Virus record (IMG/VR): IMGVR_UViG_3300044951_000343
Coordinates: 1 to 35,684 of that record
DNA from: a virus
Reading direction: 5' to 3' (one strand)
DNA length: 35,684 nt
Below, in pieces: positions 8,456 to 17,586 of the stretch; the stretch's first letter is position 1; every line of letters starts with the position of its first letter. The translations under genes were made by a program, and so were the position numbers. A model generated the notes under the pieces. It searched no databases. It was not told the DNA's origin and saw only the letters and a program-made list of their open reading frames with translations.

Positions 8456-9451
8456 ATGGCTTTTGCCAATTCAACCGTGTCAGACATTATTGCAACTACC
8501 ATTCAAAGTCGTAGTGGCAAATTGGCTGACAACGTAACACTAAACAATGCGGTTTTAGACCGTTTACGCAAACGTGGTAACGTACGCCCATTCTCAGGCG
8601 GTAACGTGATCTTAGAAGAGATCATGTACAACGATTCCAATACAAACAACACTAACTCATACAGCGGTTACGAAACTCTGAACATTGCGCCTAACAGCCC
8701 AATCTCAGCAGCTCAATTCTCTATCGCTCAATATGCGTCTGCTGTTACCATCTCTGGCTTGGAAATGTTGCAAAACAGTTCTAAAGAGGCAATCATTGAC
8801 TTGTTAGAAGGTCGTGTACAAGTTGCTGAAGGTCAATTGATGAACCGCATCCAAACTGACATCTACGGTGACGGTACTGGTAACGGTGGTAAAAACTTAA
8901 CTGGTTTGGCTGCTGCTGTTGCAGATAGTCCAGCTACTGGTGTTTATGGTGGTATTAACCGTGCAACATGGTCATTCTGGCAAAACCAAGCTTTCTCTGG
9001 CGTAACCAATGGCGGTGCTGCTGTTTCTGCTGCTAACATTCAATCTTACATGACTCAACTAGCTATTAAATTAGTTCGTGGTCAAGATAAGGCTGATTTG
9101 ATTGTAGCTGACAACAACTACTACTCACTATATGTAAACTCATTGCAAGCTATCCAACGCGTAACTTCAGTTGATGAAGGCGCTGCTGGTTTCGCTTCAT
9201 TGAAATTCTACGGTGGCGGTACATCTGCTGATGTAGTATTAGGTGGTGGTATTGGTTCTCAAGCAACTGCAAACCATATGTGGTTCTTGAACACTAACTA
9301 CATCTACTTCCGTCCACATACAGATCGTAACTTTGCCCCTATCGGTGGCGAGCGTCAATCTGTAAACCAAGACGCAGTAGTTAAACTAATCGGTTGGGCT
9401 GGTAACTTAACTAGCTCTGGTCCACAATTCAGTGGCGTTCTTAAGGCTTAA
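8456..9451 (+). CDS. Major capsid protein
   Basis: A 331-aa protein with a strong ribosome-binding site (AAGGAGTGACATT). It follows the scaffold gene and shows the HK97-fold style of a major coat protein: an N-terminal helix region, an E-loop-like segment with NVILEEIMYND, a spine helix (EAIIDLLEGRVQVAEGQLMNR, about residues 110-130) and a late beta strand with NTNYIYFRPHTDRNFAPIG. There is no Cys. Codon use favours the -aac and -ggt type, consistent with high expression. The fold is inferred from family resemblance, not from a search. Confidence 0.88.
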   Translation: MAFANSTVSDIIATTIQSRSGKLADNVTLNNAVLDRLRKRGNVRPFSGGNVILEEIMYNDSNTNNTNSYSGYETLNIAPNSPISAAQFSIAQYASAVTISGLEMLQNSSKEAIIDLLEGRVQVAEGQLMNRIQTDIYGDGTGNGGKNLTGLAAAVADSPATGVYGGINRATWSFWQNQAFSGVTNGGAAVSAANIQSYMTQLAIKLVRGQDKADLIVADNNYYSLYVNSLQAIQRVTSVDEGAAGFASLKFYGGGTSADVVLGGGIGSQATANHMWFLNTNYIYFRPHTDRNFAPIGGERQSVNQDAVVKLIGWAGNLTSSGPQFSGVLKA

Positions 9452-9462
9452 GGGGAAATAAC

Positions 9463-9753
9463 ATGGCATATTCAGTAACCCCACTTGCTGGGATTGATTT
9501 GGTTGACACCGTAACGGCAGTAGAAATTGCTGCTGGCTCACCTGTAAACGCTTTACTTGGTACTCAAGTATGGGGTTCAGATGGTCGTCGTTATGTATTT
9601 GCAAAAGCGGGCGATTCTATCAGTGCTTCTGATACAACTTGCTCTGTAGACGCAACAACATTCGTAGCATCAAATGTTGGCGGTACATACGATTCACCAG
9701 CAACGGCAATGGTTGTTGGCGATTACGGCTGGTTCAGCGAAGCATCAGTGTAA
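9463..9753 (+). CDS. Small putative structural protein after capsid
   Basis: A 96-aa protein 11 bases downstream of the coat gene with ribosome-binding sequence AAGGGGAAATAAC. It is beta-rich with Val, Thr, Ala and Gly, and has a single Cys. Segments such as GTQVWGSDGRRYVFAKAGDSI resemble small head decoration or stabilising proteins that commonly follow coat genes. It is followed by a hairpin with a UUCG loop, so it may be the last gene of a coat transcript unit. The family is not recognised with certainty. Confidence 0.6.
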   Translation: MAYSVTPLAGIDLVDTVTAVEIAAGSPVNALLGTQVWGSDGRRYVFAKAGDSISASDTTCSVDATTFVASNVGGTYDSPATAMVVGDYGWFSEASV

Positions 9754-9764
9754 TCTAAAAGACT

Positions 9765-9789
9765 CTCACCTCTTCGGAGGTGGGTTTCT
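9765..9789 (+). terminator. UUCG hairpin after the capsid genes (weak terminator)
   Basis: CACCTC (9767-9772), loop TTCG, GAGGTG (9777-9782), with two more pairs outside (one G-U) to give 8 bp, followed by only TTTCT. The hairpin is stable but the U-tract is short, so it may be a partial terminator or an mRNA 3'-end protector that keeps coat mRNA high relative to downstream genes. Confidence 0.6.
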
Positions 9790-9845
9790 AGGTAGTTTTC
9801 ATTCCGAGAGCTATCTACAAACCCCAAACCACTTTGGAGATTCAA

Positions 9846-10439
9846 ATGCAATACAACACAGATGTAAATAACCCCGATTCACGATTGAATGTTAAGTTCT
9901 ATCAACGAGCAGTAAGTAACGAGTTTAAGAGTGCTTTAGAAGGCCGTCCTATCATGGAGATGGCAGACTTTATTTTAATAGAAGTCCCAGGCAACACTCA
10001 CACAGTAATTGACACCTTTGCTGCGGCAGAACACAAAACACGCTTCCCTATACAATGGGCAAGGTATCAGAACGAGAAAACAGATGGCGATATTGAAGGC
10101 ACATTGCTTCACGATTGGCCAGTTTTAAATGCAGCTTCAGCGGCAGAGTTAAAACACTTTAAATTTTACACAGTAGAGCAGGTTGCAGAAGCCTCTGATG
10201 CCCAATTAGGCACAATGGGTATGGCAGCAGGTATGTCACCATTAGCTCTGCGTGACAAGGCAAAAGCTTTCTTATCTAGCGCCAAAGGCACAGCATTAGT
10301 TCAACAACAAGCAGACGAGCTTCGTAAGCGTGATGAAGAGCTATCAGCAGTCAAGGCTCAACTAGCAGAGTTAGCACAAAAAATGAATCAACCTAAAGCT
10401 GCGCCTAAAAAGGCTAAAGCAGAGGAATTAGAGGAATAA
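9846..10439 (+). CDS. Hypothetical virion/assembly protein with Lys-rich tail
   Basis: A 197-aa protein. I chose the ATG at 9846 because GGAG at 9836-9839 is six bases upstream; an in-frame TTG at 9834 would overlap that site. The N-terminal 90 residues form a globular region (FILIEVPGNTHTVIDTFAAAEH), and residues 150-185 form a coiled coil (QQADELRKRDEELSAVKAQL) followed by a Lys/Ala-rich and Glu-rich end. It lies between coat and the tail-closure proteins. Its N-terminal half resembles uncharacterised proteins common in podovirus head modules; no function is claimed. Confidence 0.65.
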   Translation: MQYNTDVNNPDSRLNVKFYQRAVSNEFKSALEGRPIMEMADFILIEVPGNTHTVIDTFAAAEHKTRFPIQWARYQNEKTDGDIEGTLLHDWPVLNAASAAELKHFKFYTVEQVAEASDAQLGTMGMAAGMSPLALRDKAKAFLSSAKGTALVQQQADELRKRDEELSAVKAQLAELAQKMNQPKAAPKKAKAEELEE

Positions 10440-10440
10440 T

Positions 10441-11358
10441 ATGGCAACAACTCTCTTGCAATTAGTACAACAAGCATCGGCCGAGATGGGCTTGGCTATC
10501 CCTAATACGGTAGCCGGCAATACCTCAACTGATGTTACGCAAATGTATTACCTTATCAATGCGGCAGGTAACGAACTTGCGAGAGAGTACCCATGGGAAG
10601 CAATGAATACCGAGTACGATTGGTATTCTCAATACTCTGAATCAGACGGTGCTATTCTTTACGGCACTAGCGTGATCACAGGTGTGGACCCGGCTACTGT
10701 AGCGTTTATCAACGCTGCCGGTGCAGAAAACTTCCAAGTGCAAGGTGAAGGCGTCATTCAAAGTACACAAGTGGTGTCTGCATTAGGCACTACCGTTACA
10801 ATCAACAGTGCAGCAACTAGCGATGGTTCGGGCAACTATGTATTTGGTCAAGTTATGTATGACTTGCCAGCCGGGTTTGATCGGATTACTGATCGCACAC
10901 AATACGATAAATCTAAACGCTGGGAAATGTTAGGCCCTGAAACACCACAACAATGGCAATGGCTCAAGTCTAGCTACATCTCAACTGGCCCTCGTATTCG
11001 TTGGCGTATTATGGGTCAAAAGTTTCAAATATGGCCACTTACATCTACTAACGAATACCTAAGCTTTGAGTACATATCAGGCAACTGGGCGCAATCATCA
11101 TCAGGCACAGGCCAAACTCAATTCATACAAGATTCTGACACTTGCATATTCCCTGATCGTTTAATTGTATTAGGCTTGAAAAAGAAATACTTTGAGGTCA
11201 AAGGCTTTGATACATCATCCTATCAGCGTGACTATGATATGCAACTTAACATTGCTAAAGCTAATGATGCAGGTTCACCAACACTATCCCTCGCACCAAG
11301 AACAGCCAATGTATTAATTGGTTGGGAAAACATACCAGACGCTAACTACGGAGCTTAA
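10441..11358 (+). CDS. Head-to-tail adaptor, P22 gp4-like
   Basis: A 305-aa protein starting one base after the previous stop. The N-terminal helix region (LLQLVQQASAEMGL, then TDVTQMYYLINAAGNELAREYPW) is characteristic of the gp4-like accessory factor that plugs onto the portal after DNA is packaged. The middle has inserted beta segments, and the C-terminal part carries FPDRLIVLGLKKKYFEVKG, which resembles the closing helices of this family. The P22 protein is shorter (about 166 aa), so an insertion is likely. Its position just before the gp10-like gene supports the call. Confidence 0.7.
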   Translation: MATTLLQLVQQASAEMGLAIPNTVAGNTSTDVTQMYYLINAAGNELAREYPWEAMNTEYDWYSQYSESDGAILYGTSVITGVDPATVAFINAAGAENFQVQGEGVIQSTQVVSALGTTVTINSAATSDGSGNYVFGQVMYDLPAGFDRITDRTQYDKSKRWEMLGPETPQQWQWLKSSYISTGPRIRWRIMGQKFQIWPLTSTNEYLSFEYISGNWAQSSSGTGQTQFIQDSDTCIFPDRLIVLGLKKKYFEVKGFDTSSYQRDYDMQLNIAKANDAGSPTLSLAPRTANVLIGWENIPDANYGA

Positions 11359-11360
11359 TA

Positions 11361-12881
11361 ATGGCTAGAGCTAAAAGAGCTGTATCACAGCCAGTATCAT
11401 TGCCAGCACCAGTAGGTGGATGGAACGCTAGGGATGCTTTGCCAGCCATGGCCCCTTCTGACGCTGTTATTCTTGAGAATTGGTTTCCAGCAACTACAGA
11501 AGTGACATTAAGAAACGGCTATATAAAACACTCCACAGGCATTACAGGGCAAGTAGAAACCCTTATGGCATATTCTGGAGCAGCCACAGACAAGTTATTT
11601 GCTATTGCTGGCGGCAGTGTATATGATGCTTCATCTCAAGGCGCTGTAGGTGCTGCCGTATTGACTGGATTGACTAATTCTAAATGGGGCTATTGCAACA
11701 TAGCAACCGCTGGTGGCAACTTTTTATCAATGGCCAATGGTGTAGACGCACCTAGAAATTATAATGGCTCTACATGGTCTACTCCGTCTATTACAGGGGT
11801 AACTGCTACTACATTGCGTGACCCTATACTGTATGCTGAAAGACAATTCTTTATACAAGACAACACTTTAAAAGTTTGGTATTTGCCAGTAGATTCAATC
11901 GCTGGCGCTGCTAACTTTGTAGATGTGTCTTCATTTATGACTAAGGGCGGTTACATTGTAGCTCACGGCACTTGGACTATTGACGCTGGTAATGGTGTAA
12001 ATGACCACTATGTAATTATGACCAATAAAGGTCAAATCATTGTATATCAAGGCATAGACCCTACATCAGCGACAACTTGGTCTATGGTAGGCGTGTGGGA
12101 TATTGGTGCGCCAGTAGGCCGTAGAAGTTTATACAAATACGCTGGTGATATGCTTATCATCTGTCAAGACGGTGTAGTGCCATTATCAGGTGCTTTGCAG
12201 TCATCTAGGGTTCAACCTAGAGTGGCCATTACAGACAAGATTCAGTATGCGATTTCAGAGGCTGTAACTAGCTATGCCAACAACTTTGGCTGGCAATTAA
12301 TGTATGTGCCTACTATTAACCAATTATGGTTAAATGTGCCTATACAAGAAGGCCAAAATCAACAACAATATGCAATGAACACTATTACAGGCGCATGGTG
12401 CAACTATACCGGTTGGAACGCTAATTGCATGGAAATGTTTAATGACGAGCCTTACTTTGGCGGTGATGGTTATGTAGCTCATGCGTGGTATGGTTCGTCC
12501 GATGACAACAATAACATTACAGCATTAGGCTTACAAGCTTTCAATAATTTCAATGGCGCAGGTCGTTTAAAACGCTTTACTATGAGCCGACCTATATTTA
12601 GGACTGATGGCGCTCCAGCTATATATGCTGGCATCAACATTGACTTTAATACAGATGCACCAACGGCCTCTTTAAATTTTACTCCGTCTACATTTGCTAA
12701 ATGGGATTCAGCTTTATGGGATGCTGGAACTTGGGGCGGTGCATTGTCTATATTGCAAAATTGGCAAGGTTTAAATGGTGTAGGATATTATGGCGCACCT
12801 ATTGTTAAAACTTCTGCCTCTGGCATACAAGTTAGATGGGTTGCTACAGATATTGTTATAGAGGGCGGTGCAATTCTGTAA
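11361..12881 (+). CDS. Tail hub/DNA-stabilisation protein, P22 gp10-like
   Basis: A 506-aa beta-rich protein. The start (after a basic 8-residue leader) has PVGGWNARDALPAMAPSDAV and LENWFPATTEVTLRNGY, a signature widely seen in phage tail-hub proteins of the gp10 type, followed by repeated beta blades such as MAYSGAATDKLFAIAGGSVYD. In P22, gp10 forms the hexameric hub under gp4 and holds the needle. Gene order portal, scaffold, coat, gp4-like, gp10-like matches that system. The stop overlaps the next start by one base. Confidence 0.75.
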   Translation: MARAKRAVSQPVSLPAPVGGWNARDALPAMAPSDAVILENWFPATTEVTLRNGYIKHSTGITGQVETLMAYSGAATDKLFAIAGGSVYDASSQGAVGAAVLTGLTNSKWGYCNIATAGGNFLSMANGVDAPRNYNGSTWSTPSITGVTATTLRDPILYAERQFFIQDNTLKVWYLPVDSIAGAANFVDVSSFMTKGGYIVAHGTWTIDAGNGVNDHYVIMTNKGQIIVYQGIDPTSATTWSMVGVWDIGAPVGRRSLYKYAGDMLIICQDGVVPLSGALQSSRVQPRVAITDKIQYAISEAVTSYANNFGWQLMYVPTINQLWLNVPIQEGQNQQQYAMNTITGAWCNYTGWNANCMEMFNDEPYFGGDGYVAHAWYGSSDDNNNITALGLQAFNNFNGAGRLKRFTMSRPIFRTDGAPAIYAGINIDFNTDAPTASLNFTPSTFAKWDSALWDAGTWGGALSILQNWQGLNGVGYYGAPIVKTSASGIQVRWVATDIVIEGGAIL

Positions 12882-13288
12882 TGTTAGTTCAAGGCGAATA
12901 TGTCGCTCGTTGGGTGATGGAAAAGGTAGGCTCTTATACCGAAGGCATGACAGCTTTAGGTTGGGAGATAAACGGTGTTATTGTAGCTGGCACAGCTTTT
13001 GAAAATTGGAATGGCAACAATATGTTCGGTCATCAAAGGATAGACTTACCGCCACCTAAAGGCTATTGGCTAACAGTGGTAGATTACATATTTAATCAAG
13101 TAAAGGTTAAACGCTTCACAGCTACCGTAGAAGCCGACAACCACAAAGCAATAAGCCTTAATCACAAGATAGGTTTTGTAATAGAAACAACTTTAAAAGA
13201 TGCAGGTCGTAACGGTGATTTACTTATAATGACCCTATGGCCTGAAAACTGCAAAATGTTAAATTGGAGTAAAAAAAATGCTAGGTAA
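12881..13288 (+). CDS. GNAT-family N-acetyltransferase
   Basis: A 135-aa protein starting at an ATG that overlaps the previous stop (TAATG at 12879-12883); a longer frame from 12836 is unlikely. The C-terminal half has the GNAT layout: a strand VKRFTATVEADNHKAI, then the helix SLNHKIGF matching the conserved N-x-x-A...L-x-x-K-x-GF block that contacts acetyl-CoA, then a final strand. The family transfers acetyl groups to amines; the substrate in phage is not known. It is embedded in the virion operon between hub and ejection genes, which suggests action during assembly or injection. The end overlaps the next gene by 11 bases. Confidence 0.75.
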   Translation: MLVQGEYVARWVMEKVGSYTEGMTALGWEINGVIVAGTAFENWNGNNMFGHQRIDLPPPKGYWLTVVDYIFNQVKVKRFTATVEADNHKAISLNHKIGFVIETTLKDAGRNGDLLIMTLWPENCKMLNWSKKNAR

Positions 13289-14384
13289 ATTTGTGCAATT
13301 AAGATTGCAAGGTGTTCGTGACCCATTTATATCAATGGCTAACGGTAAAGCTAAAGCACCACCAGCGCCTGACTATACTGCTGCTGCTAAAGAAACTGCT
13401 GCTGGAAACTTAGAGGCTGCAAGGGCTACTGCTGCGGCCAACCGTACTAATCAAGTAACGCCATACGGAAATTTAACATACACAGCAAACCCAGGTACTG
13501 ATCCTTACGGCAATACTTTGTATACAGCCACTCAGACATTATCTCCAGAACAGCAAGCTATTTACAACCAAGAAAGCAAACTTAACGAAGGCTTAATGTC
13601 TACAGCTAACAAAGGCTTAGATTACGCTAATGAAGTGTTAAGCAAGCCTGGTGTGGACACATCTAAATTGCCATCTTACGGCATTAATCCTGGCGAAACA
13701 TACTCTGACGCTATCATGCGTAGATTGCAACCTCAAATCGCTCAAGAATCAGAAATGTCTGACGCTCAATTAGCCAATCAAGGTATTGCTCAAGGCACAG
13801 AGGCTTATCAAAACGCTAAACGCCAGTTAGCTATGAGTCAAAACGACAGACAACTTGGCGCCATCACAAGTGGCATGAATGTAGGTTTAGGCGCAAATCA
13901 ACAAGCCTTCCAACAAGAAGCTTACAACCAAATGCAACCTATCAATGTTATTAACGCATTGCGTACAGGTTCACAAGTGCAAAATCCTACATTTGCTAAT
14001 ACGCCTAATCAAGCAGCTACTGCTGGCCCTGATATACTTGGCGCTACTCAACAAGGTTATAACGCTCAATTAGCCGCTACAAACGCTGCCAACTCTGCTA
14101 GTGGTGGATTTATGAGTGGTTTAATGGGTCTAGGCGGTGCAGCTTTAATGTCACCAACAGGTACATTTACATCAGATATTAATGCTAAAGAAAACATTAC
14201 TAAAATTGGTTCATTAGACAATGGCCTTAACCTTTACTCATACAACTACAAAGATGGCTATGATTTGCCTGAAGGCAGACAAATTGGTGTTATTGCTCAA
14301 GAAGTTGAAGCGGTTATGCCAGAGGCTGTTGTTGAAATGGCTAATGGGTTTAAAGGTGTTAATTACGCAATGTTAGGGGTTTAA
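13278..14384 (+). CDS. Ejection-type virion protein ending in a shortened S74 chaperone-like domain
   Basis: A 368-aa protein with GGAG nine bases upstream. It is Ala/Gln/Asn-rich and helical over residues 25-270 (for example ATAAANRTNQVTPYGN and ANQQAFQQEAYNQMQP), like phage ejection or internal virion proteins. Residues about 270-290 are a Gly/Met hydrophobic stretch. Residues 299-368 match the S74 chaperone: Ser299 and Lys304 in SDINAKENI, and GVIAQEVEAVMPEAV. The match stops at NYAMLGV, so the C-terminal coiled coil seen in the fibre at 6060-6115 is absent. It is followed immediately by two more ejection-type genes. Confidence 0.7.
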   Translation: MLGKFVQLRLQGVRDPFISMANGKAKAPPAPDYTAAAKETAAGNLEAARATAAANRTNQVTPYGNLTYTANPGTDPYGNTLYTATQTLSPEQQAIYNQESKLNEGLMSTANKGLDYANEVLSKPGVDTSKLPSYGINPGETYSDAIMRRLQPQIAQESEMSDAQLANQGIAQGTEAYQNAKRQLAMSQNDRQLGAITSGMNVGLGANQQAFQQEAYNQMQPINVINALRTGSQVQNPTFANTPNQAATAGPDILGATQQGYNAQLAATNAANSASGGFMSGLMGLGGAALMSPTGTFTSDINAKENITKIGSLDNGLNLYSYNYKDGYDLPEGRQIGVIAQEVEAVMPEAVVEMANGFKGVNYAMLGV

Positions 14385-14385
14385 T

Positions 14386-15855
14386 ATGAATTTTGCAAAA
14401 TATTTACCATCAGCATTGCAAGGCTTAATGCCTGGTGAGTCTAGCGGTATGCCTGACGAAATACCTCAAGACGATGCAATGATGCAGCTTGAACTGCAAC
14501 GCAGGATGAAGTTTGCTGATGCCCTGCGTCAACAAGAAGCGCCTCAAGGTCAAATGGTATCAGGGCATTATGTGGCTCCATCATGGACGCAACATTTAGC
14601 TGGTTTAGCTAATAAGTATGTTGCCGGCAAGCAAGAAAAAGGTGCAATAAAACAATATGGCGATTATCAAGCAGCACAAAATGCCAAATTAGCCGAATTG
14701 TTAAAACCTGAAGCAAACTTAGAGCCTTCTTACAATGAGTCTGGCAATCAGCCAATGATTAATGAAACTCAAGCAATGCCTGATAAGAATGCGTTTTTGG
14801 CTAAAGCATTACAAGCAAGGCCAGATCTAGCTCCAAAATTATTAGAAATGCAATTAGGCAATATGTTTACAGAAGAAAAACCAATGACTGTAAGCCCCGG
14901 TGCTAGAGTTATTGATAAGCAAGGCAACTTGATTTATGAGAATCCAAAAGAAGAGATTGCTAAATCTAAATATGCCAATGTGCAACAAGATCCGCAAACA
15001 GGAAAAATGTATGGTGTAAACATTACTACTAATGTAATGGAAGAGATACCGGGTGCAGCAATGACACCAAAACCAGCCATGACTGCTTATGAGCAAGCAT
15101 CTTTAGGATTAAGGCGTCAAGAAATTAACAAAAAAGAAGACAATAACTTTGACAGCGAAACAATAGACATGTTGGCCGATCAAGCTTTAACTGGCGATAA
15201 GTCTGTGTTTAGTGGCCGGGGTATGACAGGCGCAAACCTTGGTGCTATTCGTCAACGCATGAATCAAAAAATGCGTGATAGAGGTATGACAGGTGCTGAC
15301 ATTGCTGCTGCTAACGCTCAATTTATGGGCTTCGGCGCTGCTCAAAGAACTGCTGGTGTTAAAGGTGCCAATGTGCAGTTGGCTGGTGCTGAATTCCAAG
15401 GCTTATTGCCACTTGCAAAAGAAGCTTCTTCTGCCGTATCAAGAAGCAAAATCTTACCATTTGGTAAAGTTCAAATTATGTTTAATGAGCAAACCAATGA
15501 CCCGGCATTGCGTGAATTTGCTGCAGTCAATAACGGTATTATCAACACATATGCTAGAGCGATTAGTCCTACTGGTGTACCTACCGTGTCCGATAAAGAC
15601 CATGCTCGTAAAATATTGTCTACAGCCTTTGACCAAAAATCATACGAAGCAACTCTTAATATGCTTAATAGGGAAATTGCTGCTGCTATGCAATCTCCAA
15701 TTCATGTCAGGGAATCTTTGCGTCAAGAAATTACCGGAAGAGGCGCTAGTGGTACACCCAGAATGAATTCTAAAGGTTGGACATTAAAAACTGACAAGGC
15801 CGGCAACAAAGCTTATGTCAGCCCAGACGGAACTCAATTTGAGGAGGTTAGATAA
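14386..15855 (+). CDS. Putative internal virion/DNA-ejection protein
   Basis: A 489-aa protein starting one base after the previous stop. The N-terminal 90 residues are Gln/Met-rich helix, then low-complexity linkers, then an Ala/Gly-rich region around residues 275-330 (QALTGDKSVFSGRGMTGANL), and finally a helical segment with YEATLNMLNREIAAAMQSP. It ends in GWTLKTDKAGNKAYVSPDGT. No Cys or catalytic motif is seen. Size, composition and place in a run of three such genes after the tail hub match the P22 gp7/gp20/gp16 type ejection proteins; this is an inference. Confidence 0.6.
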   Translation: MNFAKYLPSALQGLMPGESSGMPDEIPQDDAMMQLELQRRMKFADALRQQEAPQGQMVSGHYVAPSWTQHLAGLANKYVAGKQEKGAIKQYGDYQAAQNAKLAELLKPEANLEPSYNESGNQPMINETQAMPDKNAFLAKALQARPDLAPKLLEMQLGNMFTEEKPMTVSPGARVIDKQGNLIYENPKEEIAKSKYANVQQDPQTGKMYGVNITTNVMEEIPGAAMTPKPAMTAYEQASLGLRRQEINKKEDNNFDSETIDMLADQALTGDKSVFSGRGMTGANLGAIRQRMNQKMRDRGMTGADIAAANAQFMGFGAAQRTAGVKGANVQLAGAEFQGLLPLAKEASSAVSRSKILPFGKVQIMFNEQTNDPALREFAAVNNGIINTYARAISPTGVPTVSDKDHARKILSTAFDQKSYEATLNMLNREIAAAMQSPIHVRESLRQEITGRGASGTPRMNSKGWTLKTDKAGNKAYVSPDGTQFEEVR

Positions 15856-16892
15856 TGGCATTTGATTTAGCTAGTGCTAAAGCCATTCAAGGGTTTGATT
15901 TATCTAGCGCTCAAGATTTTGATGCTCCAGTTTATAACGACATTCCGTCACCTATGTCTAATGTTAAAGCTCAACCAAGACAAAAGACATTATTAGATCG
16001 TACAGCAGAGATGCTTTCTGGTGGCAAGTTTGGCTCAATGCAAGACCTTGTTTATGGTGGCGAAAGGCCAGCAGATTCAATGTTAGGCCAGGCTGGTCAA
16101 ATTGCTAGACAGTCAGGCATTGAAGGTTTGCAAGGCATTGGTCAAGTTGGGCAAGTAAGCCCGGCAATGACTGCTATAGGCCAAAACATTCCTAACATGG
16201 GCAAATATACAAAGCCTGTTACAGAGGCACTAGGCAAAATACCTTCAGCAGTTTTAGGTAAAACTTCTGGCATTATTGATCCTAAGGCTATCAATGTAGC
16301 GTATCAAGTTGGTAAGTCTGGATCGCCTGAGTTAAGTGCAGCATTGGCTGCCGGCAAAGAAATACCAATTATGCCTGAGTCACGCATGGTTTATAACTAT
16401 GCCCGGCAATTAGGTTTACCTCACGACATAGCATCTACAGCAGAACATTATAATGCTAGTGAAAAAGGTGCTTGGGGTTTATGGAACGCAGCTAAAGCCG
16501 CAGGAACTAAATTCCCATCATTTGAAGATTTTTCTAAATTAAACTTACCAGAGCAAATTAAACTTGCAACACAAGCCGGTGTTGATTTAGGCACATATTT
16601 GCCACAAAATAAATTAGCTAAAGGTTTATTGGAAGGTGAAGGCATTATGGCCGGGGCATCAACACTTGGACACCTACCTGCCATATTAAAAGGTCTTGTT
16701 TCAGCAAAAATGCTTCCATTGGTAGCCTTACAATCACCTCGCATGGTTGGTAACATGGCCAAAGGTGCAGGGGCCACTGCTAGGGTTGCAGGTAAAGCTG
16801 CTCCGTATGCCAAGGCCGCAATAGGCGAATTGCCATTAAACCAAACAGCAGCAACATTAGCAAGACTGCTATCAAATCAAGAGGAGCAATAA
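15855..16892 (+). CDS. Second putative internal virion/DNA-ejection protein
   Basis: A 345-aa protein with start overlapping the upstream stop (TAATG at 15853-15857). It begins with an internal repeat, FDLASAKAIQG then FDLSSAQDFD. The rest is Ala/Gly/Lys-rich with amphipathic and hydrophobic segments (for example AGASTLGHLPAILKGLVSA around residue 260), as in proteins that form a conduit through the cell envelope during DNA entry. No Cys. Family not recognised; ejection role is inferred from context. Confidence 0.55.
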   Translation: MAFDLASAKAIQGFDLSSAQDFDAPVYNDIPSPMSNVKAQPRQKTLLDRTAEMLSGGKFGSMQDLVYGGERPADSMLGQAGQIARQSGIEGLQGIGQVGQVSPAMTAIGQNIPNMGKYTKPVTEALGKIPSAVLGKTSGIIDPKAINVAYQVGKSGSPELSAALAAGKEIPIMPESRMVYNYARQLGLPHDIASTAEHYNASEKGAWGLWNAAKAAGTKFPSFEDFSKLNLPEQIKLATQAGVDLGTYLPQNKLAKGLLEGEGIMAGASTLGHLPAILKGLVSAKMLPLVALQSPRMVGNMAKGAGATARVAGKAAPYAKAAIGELPLNQTAATLARLLSNQEEQ

Positions 16893-17573
16893 ATGGCACG
16901 CAACGGTTCAGGCACATACAACCTGCCAGCAGGTAATCCTGTTACGACAGGGACTACAATTTCATCAACATGGGCTAACACAACATTAAATGATATGGCA
17001 ACAGCCATTACAGGGTCTGTAGCTTCTGACGGGCAAACAACGCCTTCTGCAAACCTTCCTATGGGTACATTTGCTCATACTAATGTAGGCAATGCCACTG
17101 TAAGAACTATGTATGCCTGTGCTGGTCAAGTTCAAGATGGAGTAATAACTTACCTTACAAGCGTATCAGGAACAGACACTATTACGGCTGTAGGCGCTGT
17201 AGGTATGACTGCCTATGTTGCTGGCCAAAGATTTACATTTATTGCTGCTAATACAAATACAGGTGTTGCTACACTTAACATCAACTCTATTAGTGCTAAA
17301 GCAATTACAAAATTTGGTGCTACGGCTATTGTAGCAGGTGATATTGTTGCAAATACAGCTTATGAAGTTATGTATGATGGAACTCAGTTTCAACTACTTA
17401 ACCCATCATACTCATCAACAATAGCTACCGCCATTGCAAACGCAGGTGGTTGGAATATAACTCCAACAGGAACAACTTTATATTTTAATTACAATGGAAC
17501 AAATGTAGGATCATTAGATTCATCAGGAAATTTTATAGTAATTGGCGATATAACTGCTTATGGCACAGTTTAA
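16893..17573 (+). CDS. Tail fibre or tail-associated protein
   Basis: A 226-aa protein that begins with MARNGSGTYNLPAGNPVTTGT and ISSTWANTTLNDMATAI, an N-terminal block common to many phage tail-fibre proteins. The middle is beta-rich and Thr/Ala/Asn-rich (AGQRFTFIAANTNTGVATLNI, ITKFGATAIVAGDIVA), again fibre-like. There is no C-terminal chaperone. It is probably the shaft or attachment subunit for the glycine-rich protein encoded next, 13 bases downstream. Confidence 0.7.
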   Translation: MARNGSGTYNLPAGNPVTTGTTISSTWANTTLNDMATAITGSVASDGQTTPSANLPMGTFAHTNVGNATVRTMYACAGQVQDGVITYLTSVSGTDTITAVGAVGMTAYVAGQRFTFIAANTNTGVATLNINSISAKAITKFGATAIVAGDIVANTAYEVMYDGTQFQLLNPSYSSTIATAIANAGGWNITPTGTTLYFNYNGTNVGSLDSSGNFIVIGDITAYGTV

Positions 17574-17586
17574 GGAATAATATATT

